A stretch of 31,115 bases of DNA from an uncultured Lachnospiraceae bacterium (GCA_946633495.1 CAMPAX010000003.1:1-31115), one strand, 5' to 3'. Shown: positions 14,164 through 22,723, counted from the stretch's first letter. The notes: generated from the letters alone by a model not told the origin. Numbers and translations: made by a program.

Positions 14164-17100
14164 TTATTCTGCATCCTTGATCAGCTTATGCCACTCCTGC
14201 AGGGAATGGATGTTGCCCATGTGACGGCGGAGCATATGGTCGATACCCTCTGCCGCAGCCTTACCTGCCACGATGGTGGTGATGTAAGGGATCTTGGATT
14301 TGATGGCTGCCTTACGGATGTAGGAATCGTCATGTACGCTGGCCTTACCGATGGGGGAGTTGATGATGAGATCGATCTCTCCGTTGGTGATGAGGTCCAG
14401 GATATTCGGACGTCCTTCATAAAGCTTCTTTACTTTTTCTGCCGGAATGCCTGCTTCGTTGATGGCGTCACAGGTCTTTCCGGTAGCCAGGATACGGAAT
14501 CCGTTGTCATGCAGGATCTTTGCCACAGCCGGAGCTTCATCGCGTTCCTGCTTGTTGACGGAGATCAGTACCGTTCCTTTGAGAGGAAGTGTAGCCTTGG
14601 CAGCTTCTTCGGCCTTGAAGTAAGCACCGCCGGCGGAGAGGGATATACCCAGAACTTCACCTGTGGAACGCATTTCCGGTCCGAGGATCGGGTCAACCTC
14701 CGGGAACATATTGAAGGGGAATACCGCTTCCTTTACACCGTAGTACGGAATATGACGCTCCTTCATGGTCGGGATCGGTGACGGTCTGCCTGTCAGCTCT
14801 GAAGTAATGATCTCGGTGGCAATGGGTACCATGCGGATACCGCAGACCTTGGATACCAGAGGTACGGTACGGGACGCTCTCGGGTTTGCCTCAAGTACGA
14901 AGACCTTCCCGTCCTCGATCGCATACTGCATATTCATCAGACCGACTACGTGCATCTGCTCCGCGATCTTTCTTGTGTAATCCTTGATGGTTGCCAGATT
15001 CTCTTCGGAAATGTGTTTCGAAGGAAGGATACAAGCGGAGTCTCCGGAATGAATACCGGCCAGCTCGATATGCTCCATAACCGCGGGAACATATGCGTGG
15101 GTTCCGTCTGCAATGGCATCTGCCTCACATTCCAGAGCATGATGCAGGAAACGGTCGATAAGGATCGGACGATCCGGAGTTACGCCGACAGCAGCCTGCA
15201 TATAGCCGATCATGCTCTCATCGTCATAAACAACTTCCATGCCGCGGCCGCCAAGCACGTAGGACGGGCGGACCATGACGGGATAGCCGATCTTATTTGC
15301 AACTTCGATGGCTTCTTCCACAGTGGTGGCCATACCTGCTTCCGGCATCGGAATTCCAAGCTTGTCCATGATGGCGCGGAACTGATCACGGTCCTCAGCC
15401 AGATCGATGACAGCAGGAGAGGTACCGAGGATCTTAACTCCGTTTCTTTCAAGATCGGCAGCGAGATTTAAAGGTGTCTGTCCGCCGAACTGAGCGATTA
15501 CGCCCATCGGTTTTTCTTTCTTGTAAATGGAGAGCACGTCCTCCAGGGTGAGGGGCTCAAAATACAGCTTGTCGGAGGTATCATAGTCCGTGGATACCGT
15601 CTCCGGATTGCAGTTTACGATGATGGTTTCGAAGCCCAGCTTCTTCAGGGACTGTGCCGCATGTACGCAGCAGTAGTCGAACTCGATACCCTGACCGATC
15701 CGGTTCGGGCCGCCGCCCAGGATCATGACCTTCTGACGGTCGGTATTGATCGGGTTGTTATCCGGCGCATTGTAGGTGGAGTAGAAGTAGGAACTGTCCT
15801 CGGTACCGCTGACATGAACTGCGTCCCAGGTCTCGACCACGCCGAGCTCTTCGCGGCGGTTACGGATCGCGTCTTCGGATACGCCGAGGATCTCGGACAG
15901 ATACTTGTCGGAGAAGCCATCCTTCTTTGCCCGGGTCAGAGCCTCATCGGAGGGAACCTGTCCCTTGAACTCCTTAACCAGAGCCTCTTCCTCATCTACC
16001 AGTTCCTTCATCTGCTCGATGAAATATTTCTTTACATGTGTGATCTCGTGGATCTCATCTATGGAAGCGCCCTTGCGGATCGCTTCATACATGATGAAAT
16101 GACGTTCGCTGGAGGGTGTGATGAGCATCTGCAGAAGCTGCTCCCTGGTAAGGTCATAGAAGTTCTTTACATGTCCCAGACCGTAGCGTCCTTTCTCCAG
16201 AGAACGGACTGCCTTCTGGAAGGCTTCCTTATAATTCTTACCGATGGACATGACTTCGCCCACGGCACGCATCTGGGTGCCCAGCTTGTCATCAACGCCC
16301 TTGAACTTTTCAAAGGCCCAGCGCGCGAACTTGACTACAACATAGTCTCCGTCCGGATGATATTTATCCAAAGTTCCGTACTTGCCGCAGGGAATGTCTG
16401 CAAGGGTCAGTCCGGATGCCAGCTTCGCGGATACGAGAGCGATGGGGAAACCGGTTGCCTTACTTGCAAGGGCGGAAGAACGGGAGGTACGGGGATTGAT
16501 CTCTATAACGATGATCCGGTCGGTCTTCGGATCATGTGCGAACTGAACATTCGTACCGCCGATCACCTGAATGGATTCAACGATCTTATATGCCTGCTCC
16601 TGAAGACGTTTCTGAACATCTTCGGAAATGGTCAGCATGGGAGCGGTACAGAAGGAGTCACCGGTATGGATGCCCATGGGATCCACATTTTCGATAAAGC
16701 ATACGGTGATCATGTTGTTGTCCTTGTCACGGACAACCTCCAGCTCCAGCTCTTCCCAGCCGGTCACGGATTCTTCTACCAGAACCTGTCCTACCAGAGA
16801 AGCCTTAAGTCCGCGGGCGCATACGGTCTGCAGTTCTTCGCGGTTGTAGACCAGTCCGCCGCCGGCACCACCCATGGTATATGCCGGACGAAGAACCACC
16901 GGATACCCCAGATCGTCTGCGATCTTCAGTGCCTCCTCCACGGAGTAGGCAACCTCGGAACGCGCAACTTCGATGCCAAGCGCATTCATGGTATTCTTGA
17001 ATTCGATCCGGTCCTCGCCGCGCTCGATGGCGTCTACCTGAACGCCGATGACCTGAACGTTGTATTTCTCCAGAACGCCGGCCTCCGCAAGCTCGGAGCA

Positions 17101-17394
17101 GAGATTCAGACCGGACTGTCCGCCCAGGTTCGGAAGCAGGGCATCGGGACGCTCCTTGGCGATGATGGCCTCGAGACGTTTTACGTTCAGCGGTTCGATG
17201 TAGGTGACGTCAGCCATTTCCGGGTCTGTCATAATGGTTGCAGGGTTGGAATTCACCAGCACGATCTCGTAGCCAAGGCTGCGAAGCGCCTTACACGCCT
17301 GTGTGCCGGAGTAGTCGAACTCGCATGCCTGACCGATGACGATCGGGCCGGAGCCGATGATGAGTACTTTGTGGATATCCGTTCTTTGCGCCAT
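14164..17394 (-). CDS. carB: Carbamoyl-phosphate synthase large subunit
   Basis: 1076 aa, close to the E. coli length of 1073. The start at 17394 is fixed by TTTGGAGGA 7 nt upstream and the opening M-A-Q-R-T-D-I-H-K-V-L-I-I-G-S-G-P-I-V-I-G-Q. It makes carbamoyl phosphate from bicarbonate, ATP and glutamine-derived ammonia for pyrimidine and arginine synthesis. Two homologous ATP-grasp halves (about 1-550 and 551-935, each with G-G-P-N-R-I-G or G-S-G-P-I-V-I-G) precede an MGS-like allosteric domain (about 940-1076) with A-T-G-K-T and L-I-I-N-S-P-I-G. The small subunit gene carA, usually directly upstream, is not in this window; the upstream neighbour is the divergent mutY. carA must be elsewhere, or the enzyme is ammonia-dependent. 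Confidence 0.98.
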   Translation of the reverse strand: MAQRTDIHKVLIIGSGPIVIGQACEFDYSGTQACKALRSLGYEIVLVNSNPATIMTDPEMADVTYIEPLNVKRLEAIIAKERPDALLPNLGGQSGLNLCSELAEAGVLEKYNVQVIGVQVDAIERGEDRIEFKNTMNALGIEVARSEVAYSVEEALKIADDLGYPVVLRPAYTMGGAGGGLVYNREELQTVCARGLKASLVGQVLVEESVTGWEELELEVVRDKDNNMITVCFIENVDPMGIHTGDSFCTAPMLTISEDVQKRLQEQAYKIVESIQVIGGTNVQFAHDPKTDRIIVIEINPRTSRSSALASKATGFPIALVSAKLASGLTLADIPCGKYGTLDKYHPDGDYVVVKFARWAFEKFKGVDDKLGTQMRAVGEVMSIGKNYKEAFQKAVRSLEKGRYGLGHVKNFYDLTREQLLQMLITPSSERHFIMYEAIRKGASIDEIHEITHVKKYFIEQMKELVDEEEALVKEFKGQVPSDEALTRAKKDGFSDKYLSEILGVSEDAIRNRREELGVVETWDAVHVSGTEDSSYFYSTYNAPDNNPINTDRQKVMILGGGPNRIGQGIEFDYCCVHAAQSLKKLGFETIIVNCNPETVSTDYDTSDKLYFEPLTLEDVLSIYKKEKPMGVIAQFGGQTPLNLAADLERNGVKILGTSPAVIDLAEDRDQFRAIMDKLGIPMPEAGMATTVEEAIEVANKIGYPVMVRPSYVLGGRGMEVVYDDESMIGYMQAAVGVTPDRPILIDRFLHHALECEADAIADGTHAYVPAVMEHIELAGIHSGDSACILPSKHISEENLATIKDYTRKIAEQMHVVGLMNMQYAIEDGKVFVLEANPRASRTVPLVSKVCGIRMVPIATEIITSELTGRPSPIPTMKERHIPYYGVKEAVFPFNMFPEVDPILGPEMRSTGEVLGISLSAGGAYFKAEEAAKATLPLKGTVLISVNKQERDEAPAVAKILHDNGFRILATGKTCDAINEAGIPAEKVKKLYEGRPNILDLITNGEIDLIINSPIGKASVHDDSYIRKAAIKSKIPYITTIVAGKAAAEGIDHMLRRHMGNIHSLQEWHKLIKDAE

Positions 17395-17492
17395 ATATAG
17401 TTCCTCCAAATGAATGTAGAAAGATTGCCAGGAATCGGTCCCGGGAGTCCCGTTCATCTGAAGGGACGGGTGAGACCTGCACAATCTATGGT

Positions 17493-17501
17493 ATTATAGC
17501 A
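17493..17501 (-). promoter_or_regulatory. Extended -10 promoter of carB
   Basis: On the minus strand TGCTATAAT (17501-17493), the same extended -10 found at other genes here; the -35 (TATATA) is poor. The roughly 90-nt leader has GTCCC/GGGAC pairing but no clear PyrR site or terminator. Confidence 0.6.
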
Positions 17502-17554
17502 CTATTGAATGAAAATATATAGTGGTTTTTTAAAAAATGTAGGCATTAAAACAG

Positions 17555-17583
17555 ATGAAATGTCTCCGGCAGTATGATACAAT
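17555..17583 (+). promoter_or_regulatory. Possible promoter of mutY
   Basis: ATGAAA (17555-17560), 17-nt spacer, TACAAT (17578-17583). Four of six -35 bases and five of six -10 bases. It diverges from the carB promoter. Confidence 0.5.
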
Positions 17584-17648
17584 AAGATGGATTGTATGCG
17601 AAGAGAGGAAAGAGGCGGTAAAGATCAGCGGAGGGCAGAGACAGAACA

Positions 17649-18779
17649 GTGCAGAATCATATGGATTGGACAGATCATAAAAGAGAAGCCGCTGTTCCTG
17701 GGGAAAGTTCGCTGCTTACCGGAATCCTTTCATGGTTTGACGGGCATCATCGGGATCTTCCCTGGCGAAGAGACCGGGATCCTTATCATGTATGGATCTC
17801 GGAGATCATGCTTCAGCAGACCCGGGTGGCAGCGGTGATCGGTTATTATGAACGCTTTATGCGGGAACTGCCGGACATTTCGGCTCTGGCAGATGCGGAT
17901 GACGAGAAGCTGATGAAGCTTTGGGAAGGGCTTGGGTATTATAATCGTGCGAGGAACCTGAAAAAAGCAGCAGAGGTGATCCGGGATCGCTTCGGAGGAA
18001 AATTCCCTATGACTTATCCCGATATCCTTTCTCTGCCCGGCATCGGTGCTTACACGGCAGGGGCTGTGGCGTCCATTTGTTTCGATGCACCGACACCCGC
18101 TGTGGACGGAAATGTTCTCCGTGTCTATACCCGGCTTTTCGGTGATGCGTCCTGTATTGATCTGGAAAGGACAAAGGACTGTGTACGCGAAGCTCTTATG
18201 TCCTGGTATCTGGACTGCAGTCCAAAGGAGCGTGGGAAACTGACCCAGAGCTGGATGGAGCTGGGAGCCACCGTATGCGTGCCGAACGGGGCACCGATCT
18301 GTACAGAGTGTCCTCTGGCAGAGAACTGTGTGGCATATCAGACCGGTACCATCCATCAATATCCGGTGCGGGCCGAAAAAAAGAAGCGGCGAAGGGAAGA
18401 TCGAACGGTATGGATCCTGATCCACCGCTCGCACCGTGTTGCCCTGCACCAACGTCCGAAGGAGGGACTTCTGGCGGGGCTTTGGGAATTCCCGGGAATG
18501 GATGGAGAGCGGTCCATGCAGGAGGCCATGAAAAAAGCAAAGGAGTGGGGCGCTGCACCAATAGCTCCATGGATGTCCATGCCATATACGCATATTTTCA
18601 GCCATGTGGAATGGCATATGAATGCACATTTTATTTACTGCGAGAAGGAGATAAATCATATTGATGAGATCGGAGAGATCAAATGGTTCCAGATAGGAGA
18701 ACAGGGGACGGAGGCCGCGGTTCCGTCGGCGTTCCGGCCGTTCCTGAACCAACTGAAAAAAGAAGAAGTACTATATTAA
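17649..18779 (+). CDS. mutY: Adenine DNA glycosylase MutY
   Basis: 376 aa from the GTG at 17649, or 372 from the ATG at 17661. GGAGGG at 17630-17635 is rather far from both, so the start is uncertain; an in-frame stop at 17619 excludes anything longer. MutY removes adenine mispaired with 8-oxoguanine. The helix-hairpin-helix L-P-G-I-G-A-Y-T-A-G-A (about 129-139), catalytic E52 in S-E-I-M-L-Q-Q-T-R-V, D153 in A-V-D-G-N-V and a 4Fe-4S cluster motif C-x7-C-x2-C-x5-C (210-227) are visible. A C-terminal NUDIX-like MutT domain (about 250-370) recognises 8-oxoG. The last 97 bp overlap the next gene. Confidence 0.96.
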   Translation: MQNHMDWTDHKREAAVPGESSLLTGILSWFDGHHRDLPWRRDRDPYHVWISEIMLQQTRVAAVIGYYERFMRELPDISALADADDEKLMKLWEGLGYYNRARNLKKAAEVIRDRFGGKFPMTYPDILSLPGIGAYTAGAVASICFDAPTPAVDGNVLRVYTRLFGDASCIDLERTKDCVREALMSWYLDCSPKERGKLTQSWMELGATVCVPNGAPICTECPLAENCVAYQTGTIHQYPVRAEKKKRRREDRTVWILIHRSHRVALHQRPKEGLLAGLWEFPGMDGERSMQEAMKKAKEWGAAPIAPWMSMPYTHIFSHVEWHMNAHFIYCEKEINHIDEIGEIKWFQIGEQGTEAAVPSAFRPFLNQLKKEEVLY

Positions 18780-20035
18780 GGAAACTTTGGTTCCTTGTCC
18801 TTCCTTTATTATTGGCGGCGGCGCTGTTCCTCGGTACAGGGACGGCTCCGGATGTGGCTGAGGAAGTGGAGAATCCCATCCTTCGTGTATCCCGGGAGAC
18901 GGATCTGGCATCTCCGAAGGGGGTTGATGTAAGATCCGAAGCGGAACGTTATCTGGACAGTATGAGTCTGGAGGAGAAGGTGGGGCAGATGTTTATCATA
19001 CCACCGGAGAAGCTGGATCAGGAATACCGCGGAACGACTTATAATGGTCAGAAGGTAAAGGGAACCGTTGCGATGAGCCGTTCCCTGGGGGATGGTATAA
19101 AGGCTTACGCCCCCGGAGGGATCATCCTCTTTTCCTATAATATCATCGATCCGGAGCAGACCACGGCGCTTTTGCAGGAGCTCCAGAAGAAAAGCAAGCT
19201 TCCGCTTCTGATCGCTGTGGATGAGGAAGGCGGGCTGGTGTCCCGGATCAGCGGTAAGAAGAGCTTCGGGATTCCGGATCTTCCGGATGCGGATGAAGTG
19301 TCGGATGAAACAGAAGCTTACGGCCGGGGGATCTATATCGGAAGCTACATGAACCGGTATGGTTTCAATACCAATCTGGCACCGGTAGCGGATGTGAATT
19401 CCAACCCGAGAAATCGTGTCATCGGTTCCAGAGCGTTCGGCAAGGATCCGACCATGGTGGGCGGACTTGTGGTTTCCGAGATCAAAGGGCTTCAGGAAAC
19501 CGGAACGATCTCGACAGCGAAGCATTTTCCGGGTCACGGAGATACCAATGGCGATACGCACCATACCACGGTGTATGTGACAAAAACCTGGAGTGAGCTT
19601 TTGGAAGGAGAGATCATTCCGTTCCGGATGGCTATCGATGCCGGCGTCGACATGATCATGGTAGCACACATCTCCGCAGAGAAGGTAACGTCGGACGGCC
19701 TTCCGGCTTCCCTTTCCCATGAAATGATCACGGGAAAGCTTCGGAATGAACTGGGGTTTGACGGCGTAGTCATAACGGATTCCATGGAAATGGGAGCCAT
19801 CGCGGATCACTATACTTCGGCGGAGGCGACGGTCCTTGCGGTTCAGGCAGGAAATGATATCGTGCTTATGCCGGATGATTATGAAGAGGCATATAAGGGG
19901 CTGCTTGCTGCTGTTAAAGACGGGACCATCCCGGAATCCAGGATCGATGAAAGTGTTCTTCGGATCCTGAAACTGAAGGAAAAGTACGGAATGCTTCCGA
20001 CGGACAAAAAAAGAGGTGCGAAGTCGGGAAAATAA
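18683..20035 (+). CDS. nagZ: GH3 beta-N-acetylglucosaminidase (NagZ-like), membrane-anchored
   Basis: 450 aa, starting at the ATG at 18683 inside the end of mutY; GGAGAG lies 5 nt upstream, and no other usable start codon exists before the hydrophobic segment. A basic N-terminal tail (1-33), a TM helix or uncleaved signal (about 34-55), then the GH3 barrel. NagZ-type motifs are visible: A-V-D-E-E-G-G-L-V near 178-186, K-H-F-P-G-H-G-D-T-N-G-D-T-H-H near 280-294 (His/Asp acid-base loop) and I-T-D-S-M-E-M-G-A with nucleophile D366. It should cleave N-acetylglucosamine from cell-wall muropeptides on the outer face. The C-terminus is short, so there is no second GH3 domain. Confidence 0.9.
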   Translation: MVPDRRTGDGGRGSVGVPAVPEPTEKRRSTILRKLWFLVLPLLLAAALFLGTGTAPDVAEEVENPILRVSRETDLASPKGVDVRSEAERYLDSMSLEEKVGQMFIIPPEKLDQEYRGTTYNGQKVKGTVAMSRSLGDGIKAYAPGGIILFSYNIIDPEQTTALLQELQKKSKLPLLIAVDEEGGLVSRISGKKSFGIPDLPDADEVSDETEAYGRGIYIGSYMNRYGFNTNLAPVADVNSNPRNRVIGSRAFGKDPTMVGGLVVSEIKGLQETGTISTAKHFPGHGDTNGDTHHTTVYVTKTWSELLEGEIIPFRMAIDAGVDMIMVAHISAEKVTSDGLPASLSHEMITGKLRNELGFDGVVITDSMEMGAIADHYTSAEATVLAVQAGNDIVLMPDDYEEAYKGLLAAVKDGTIPESRIDESVLRILKLKEKYGMLPTDKKRGAKSGK

Positions 20036-20038
20036 GTC

Positions 20039-20081
20039 GGATCATAAGCTGTGTTATCAGCGGAGTATGATCCTTGCAAGG
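20039..20081 (+). promoter_or_regulatory. Inverted repeats ahead of lrgAB
   Basis: GGATCATA (20039-20046) and TATGATCC (20066-20073) form an 8-bp inverted repeat 19 nt apart, overlapping a perfect palindrome CCTTGCAAGG (20072-20081). They fill the gap to lrgA. They may be an operator or an RNA structure, and no LytR-type site was recognised. Confidence 0.4.
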
Positions 20082-20100
20082 TACGAAACAGGAGGACTGA

Positions 20101-20517
20101 ATGAAATATCTGAAGCAGTTTCTGATCATTCTTTTCGTTTCATTTCTCGGAGAGGTTCTGAATTATCTGATCCCGCTGCCCATTCCGGCAAGTATTTACG
20201 GGATTCTTCTGATGTTTCTGGCGTTGGAACTGCATATCATACCGCTGTCCTCGGTGCGGGAGACCGGCCGTTTTCTGATCGAGATCATGCCGGTGATGTT
20301 TATACCCGCGGCTGTGGGACTTCTGAATGCCTGGGGAATCCTGAAACCAAACTGGCTGATCTATACGGTGATCATGTTTGCAACTACATTTATCGTCATG
20401 ATCCTGTCAGGACGGATCACGCAGGCGGTGATCCGTCACGGGAAAAAGAAAAACCCGGAACCCCCGGAAACACCGGATGAAAGTTCCGGGACGAATGAGG
20501 AGGAGGCGGCGGAATGA
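20101..20517 (+). CDS. lrgA: LrgA/CidA-family membrane protein
   Basis: 138 aa, GGAGG 5 nt before the ATG. Four hydrophobic helices (about 5-25, 28-46, 60-78 and 86-108) and the family segment P-L-P-I-P-A-S-I-Y-G-I-L-L-M-F (about 25-39) identify an LrgA/CidA protein. The C-terminal tail is charged and Pro/Glu-rich. LrgAB pairs were first described as holin/antiholin-like regulators of murein hydrolase activity; related pairs (PftAB in B. subtilis) take up pyruvate. Its stop overlaps the lrgB start (ATGA), so the two are translationally coupled. No lytSR-type regulator is next to it. Confidence 0.93.
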   Translation: MKYLKQFLIILFVSFLGEVLNYLIPLPIPASIYGILLMFLALELHIIPLSSVRETGRFLIEIMPVMFIPAAVGLLNAWGILKPNWLIYTVIMFATTFIVMILSGRITQAVIRHGKKKNPEPPETPDESSGTNEEEAAE

Positions 20518-21206
20518 AGGAATTCTTTCAGCATACAGTATTTTTCGGCGTCTTTATCAGTCTTTTTTCTTATGCCATCGGTGTGTTCCTCAAAAAGAAA
20601 ACAAAGCTCTCCATATTCAATCCGCTGCTGATCGCGATCCTGCTTACCATGGGAGTTCTGCTTTGGCTGGATATCGATTATGAAACCTACCAGGGCAGCG
20701 CGAAATACCTCAGCTACCTGCTCACCCCGGCAACCGTAAGCCTTGCCATTCCTCTGTATGAGCAGATGGAGCTTCTGAAGAAAAACTGGAAGGCTGTATT
20801 TGCGGGTATCTTTTCCGGCGTTCTGGCAAGTATGGTCAGCGTACTCCTTTTTGCGCTTGTTTTTCATCTGAATCATGCGGAGTATGTGACGTTTCTTCCG
20901 AAATCCATAACCACGGCCATCGGTATGGGCGTGTCTGAGGAGCTGGGAGGATACGTTGCCATCACCGTTGCGGTGATCATTATCACAGGGATCATCGGAA
21001 ATATATTCGCAGAGATCGTCTGCAGGATTTTCAAGATCAAAGAACCGATCGCCGTAGGGATTGCCATCGGCTCCTCGTCCCATGCGTTAGGAACCGCAAA
21101 GGCTATGGAGATCGGAGATGTGGAAGGGGCCATGAGCAGTCTTTCCATCGTTGTATCCGGACTGCTTACCGTGGTGGGCGCGATGGTTTTTGCGAAATTT
21201 ATATGA
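20514..21206 (+). CDS. lrgB: LrgB/CidB-family membrane protein
   Basis: 230 aa with six or more membrane helices. The LrgB signature is plain: L-L-T-P-A-T-V-S-L-A-I-P-L-Y (about 70-83), F-L-P-K-S-I-T-T-A-I-G-M (about 127-138), and the C-terminal G-S-S-S-H-A-L-G-T-A-K-A (about 185-196). It overlaps lrgA by 4 bp and should form a membrane complex with it. Possible roles are pyruvate or other metabolite transport and control of autolysis; placement beside a cell-wall glucosaminidase fits either idea only loosely. Confidence 0.94.
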   Translation: MKEFFQHTVFFGVFISLFSYAIGVFLKKKTKLSIFNPLLIAILLTMGVLLWLDIDYETYQGSAKYLSYLLTPATVSLAIPLYEQMELLKKNWKAVFAGIFSGVLASMVSVLLFALVFHLNHAEYVTFLPKSITTAIGMGVSEELGGYVAITVAVIIITGIIGNIFAEIVCRIFKIKEPIAVGIAIGSSSHALGTAKAMEIGDVEGAMSSLSIVVSGLLTVVGAMVFAKFI

Positions 21207-21235
21207 TCCGGAGTATTTTCTGTTCTTCAAATCTA

Positions 21236-21244
21236 TGCTATAAT
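21236..21244 (+). promoter_or_regulatory. Extended -10 promoter for the small leader-like gene
   Basis: TGCTATAAT (21236-21244), with a weak T-rich -35 region at about 21216-21221. Transcription from near 21251 gives a roughly 150-nt untranslated leader. Confidence 0.65.
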
Positions 21245-21325
21245 CAATTCTTAGTGCGATGTGATAAGGATGACCGATGCCGGTACTGTTTTTCGGCAGT
21301 CGTACAGTATTCAATGCGGTTGAAC

Positions 21326-21384
21326 ATTGCCACGGCTTCGAATATGGCAATTTCATACAATAATAATGCCGGAGAAGACTCCGG
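21326..21384 (+). promoter_or_regulatory. Hairpin-rich 5' leader of the small gene
   Basis: ATTGCCA (21326-21332) pairs with TGGCAAT (21345-21351), 7 bp. CCGGAG (21369-21374) pairs with CTCCGG (21379-21384) around AAGA, ending a few bases before the AAAAGGAGG site. An earlier CAATG/CATTG pairing competes with the first stem. No terminator run is present, so any control would be translational or on RNA stability. Confidence 0.5.
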
Positions 21385-21400
21385 ACAAAAGGAGGACATT

Positions 21401-21640
21401 ATGGATATTAAGGCTAAGATCAGTGAGATCGTTGAGAAGATCACGAAGGATGAGAGTCTGAAGAAGGATTTCAGCGAGAATCCGACCAAAGCGATCGAGA
21501 AGGTTGCGGGAGTAGACCTTCCGGATGATGTTGTGAACGGTGCTATCGCCGGGGTAAAGGCAAAGCTGACCGGGGATGCGGTTTCCGGAGGACTCAGCAA
21601 GCTGACCGGACTGTTTGGAGGCGGCGACAAGACTGAGTAA
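21401..21640 (+). CDS. Small protein resembling an NHLP-type leader peptide; function unknown
   Basis: 79 aa, starting at the ATG at 21401 with a perfect AAAAGGAGG at 21387-21395; the longer open frame from 21203 crosses the promoter. The first 50 residues are charged and helical. They follow the pattern D-x-x-L-K-K-D-F-x-x-N-P-x-x-A-I-E-K-V-x-G-V-D-L-P-D-D, recalling nitrile-hydratase-like leader peptides of RiPP precursors (F-R-x-x-L-x-x-D-P...G-V-E-L-P). The C-terminal 25 residues are Gly/Ser/Leu/Lys-rich (G-G-L-S-K-L-T-G-L-F-G-G-G-D-K). There is no Cys, no signal peptide and no RiPP enzyme gene nearby, so a precursor role is doubtful. Similar small proteins may be common in Clostridia. 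It opens the accessory cluster. Confidence 0.8.
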   Translation: MDIKAKISEIVEKITKDESLKKDFSENPTKAIEKVAGVDLPDDVVNGAIAGVKAKLTGDAVSGGLSKLTGLFGGGDKTE

Positions 21641-21758
21641 TGCCCTATGCGGCGATACAGCTGGGGGCAAAATACTTTTTGATCCCAGCATCATAATATA
21701 GACAAGCGGAACCTCGGGTTAAGCAGGAAAGAGATTTAAAGGATGGTAAGGAGAGCTT

Positions 21759-22643
21759 ATGAAGTGTAAGATATGCGGTGGTGAGATCATGGAGGGCGCT
21801 GATGTCTGCCCGATCTGCGGTGTATCCGTAGCAGCCTCAGAGTCTGCAGCCGACGCGGCGTCAAAGATCATTTCCGGACAGGGAAGCGATCGGTCTGACG
21901 CTGCATCGGAGCAGAGCCCGAAACCTCAGAAAAGTAAGTATTCGATGGTGGGCGGAAATGTCACCCAGTCAAATCCCTTTGGTATGGATCCCAATAACAC
22001 TGCTGCCAGAGAAGCTCAGATGGAAGCAAAGAGGGCATTGGAGAGAGAAGCCGGCATGGAGGCTCGTATCCTGGACGAACCGGAGGGGACGGGATCTTAT
22101 GGATCAGGGGCGTACGGACAGGGAGCTTATGGTCAGGCTCCATACGTTCCTCCTGTAAACGGACAGCCTCCCTATGGGCAGGAGCGGCCGCCGTTTGATC
22201 CTTCCGCCTTTGACTCAGGACCGAACCCCTTTCGTCCTGCAGCTCCGGCGGTTCCCCAAAAGGTAAACAAAAACACCGTTACGATCATCGTTGTATGCTC
22301 CTTATGCGTGATCGCTCTTCTGGTGGTCGTGTGGAAGATGAACCTTTTCGGGGGCGAAGCAGACGGAACCTACAAGTTCGTTAACGCCGAAGGGTATGGA
22401 CAAACCATCTCTCCGGAGCAGTTCAAGTCTTTGGGGATGGATGTGGATGATTTCTATCTCAAGATCAGCGGAAAAACGGCCACCGTCAGTCTGATGGGAA
22501 AAGTGGGACGGTGCAAGGTCGAGTTCAGTGGAAACGATGTCAGTTTTATAGAAGATAATCAGACCATAAAAGGAACCTACAATAAGGAAAAGGGGACGAT
22601 ATCCATCGAACAGGACGGCATAAAACTGAATTTTAAAAAGTAA
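21759..22643 (+). CDS. Zinc-ribbon, single-pass membrane protein (paralogue 1)
   Basis: 294 aa, AAGGAGAG just before the ATG. An N-terminal zinc ribbon has C3, C6, C17 and C20 (C-K-I-C-G and C-P-I-C-G). A long disordered linker follows (about 25-170), including a charged helical stretch near 82-105 and a Pro/Tyr/Gly-rich part with G-A-Y-G-Q repeats. One TM helix is at about 173-192. The C-terminal domain (about 203-294) opens G-T-Y-K-F, contains L-G-M-D-V-D-D-F and alternating beta-like strands, and ends L-N-F-K-K. It is closely similar to the C-terminal domain of the next gene. The predicted topology is ribbon inside, beta domain outside. I know no assigned function. It is 118 bp after the small gene, with no clear promoter of its own. 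Confidence 0.85.
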   Translation: MKCKICGGEIMEGADVCPICGVSVAASESAADAASKIISGQGSDRSDAASEQSPKPQKSKYSMVGGNVTQSNPFGMDPNNTAAREAQMEAKRALEREAGMEARILDEPEGTGSYGSGAYGQGAYGQAPYVPPVNGQPPYGQERPPFDPSAFDSGPNPFRPAAPAVPQKVNKNTVTIIVVCSLCVIALLVVVWKMNLFGGEADGTYKFVNAEGYGQTISPEQFKSLGMDVDDFYLKISGKTATVSLMGKVGRCKVEFSGNDVSFIEDNQTIKGTYNKEKGTISIEQDGIKLNFKK

Positions 22644-22723
22644 CTGATCAAAATCGAGGCATTCAAGGCATACAGGAGGAGTAAAGCGCCTGAAAAAGCC
22701 TCTGAAAAAAGATTAAAAAGATG

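Noticed and set aside
15661..17400. A 579-codon open frame antisense to carB
   Set aside because: It mirrors the conserved carB frame, has no ribosome site and encodes no recognisable family; such long antisense frames are common over GC-balanced conserved genes.
17395..17492. PyrR site or T-box in the carB leader
   Set aside because: Some GTCCC/GGGAC pairing is present, but there is no PyrR consensus, no T-box sequence and no terminator.
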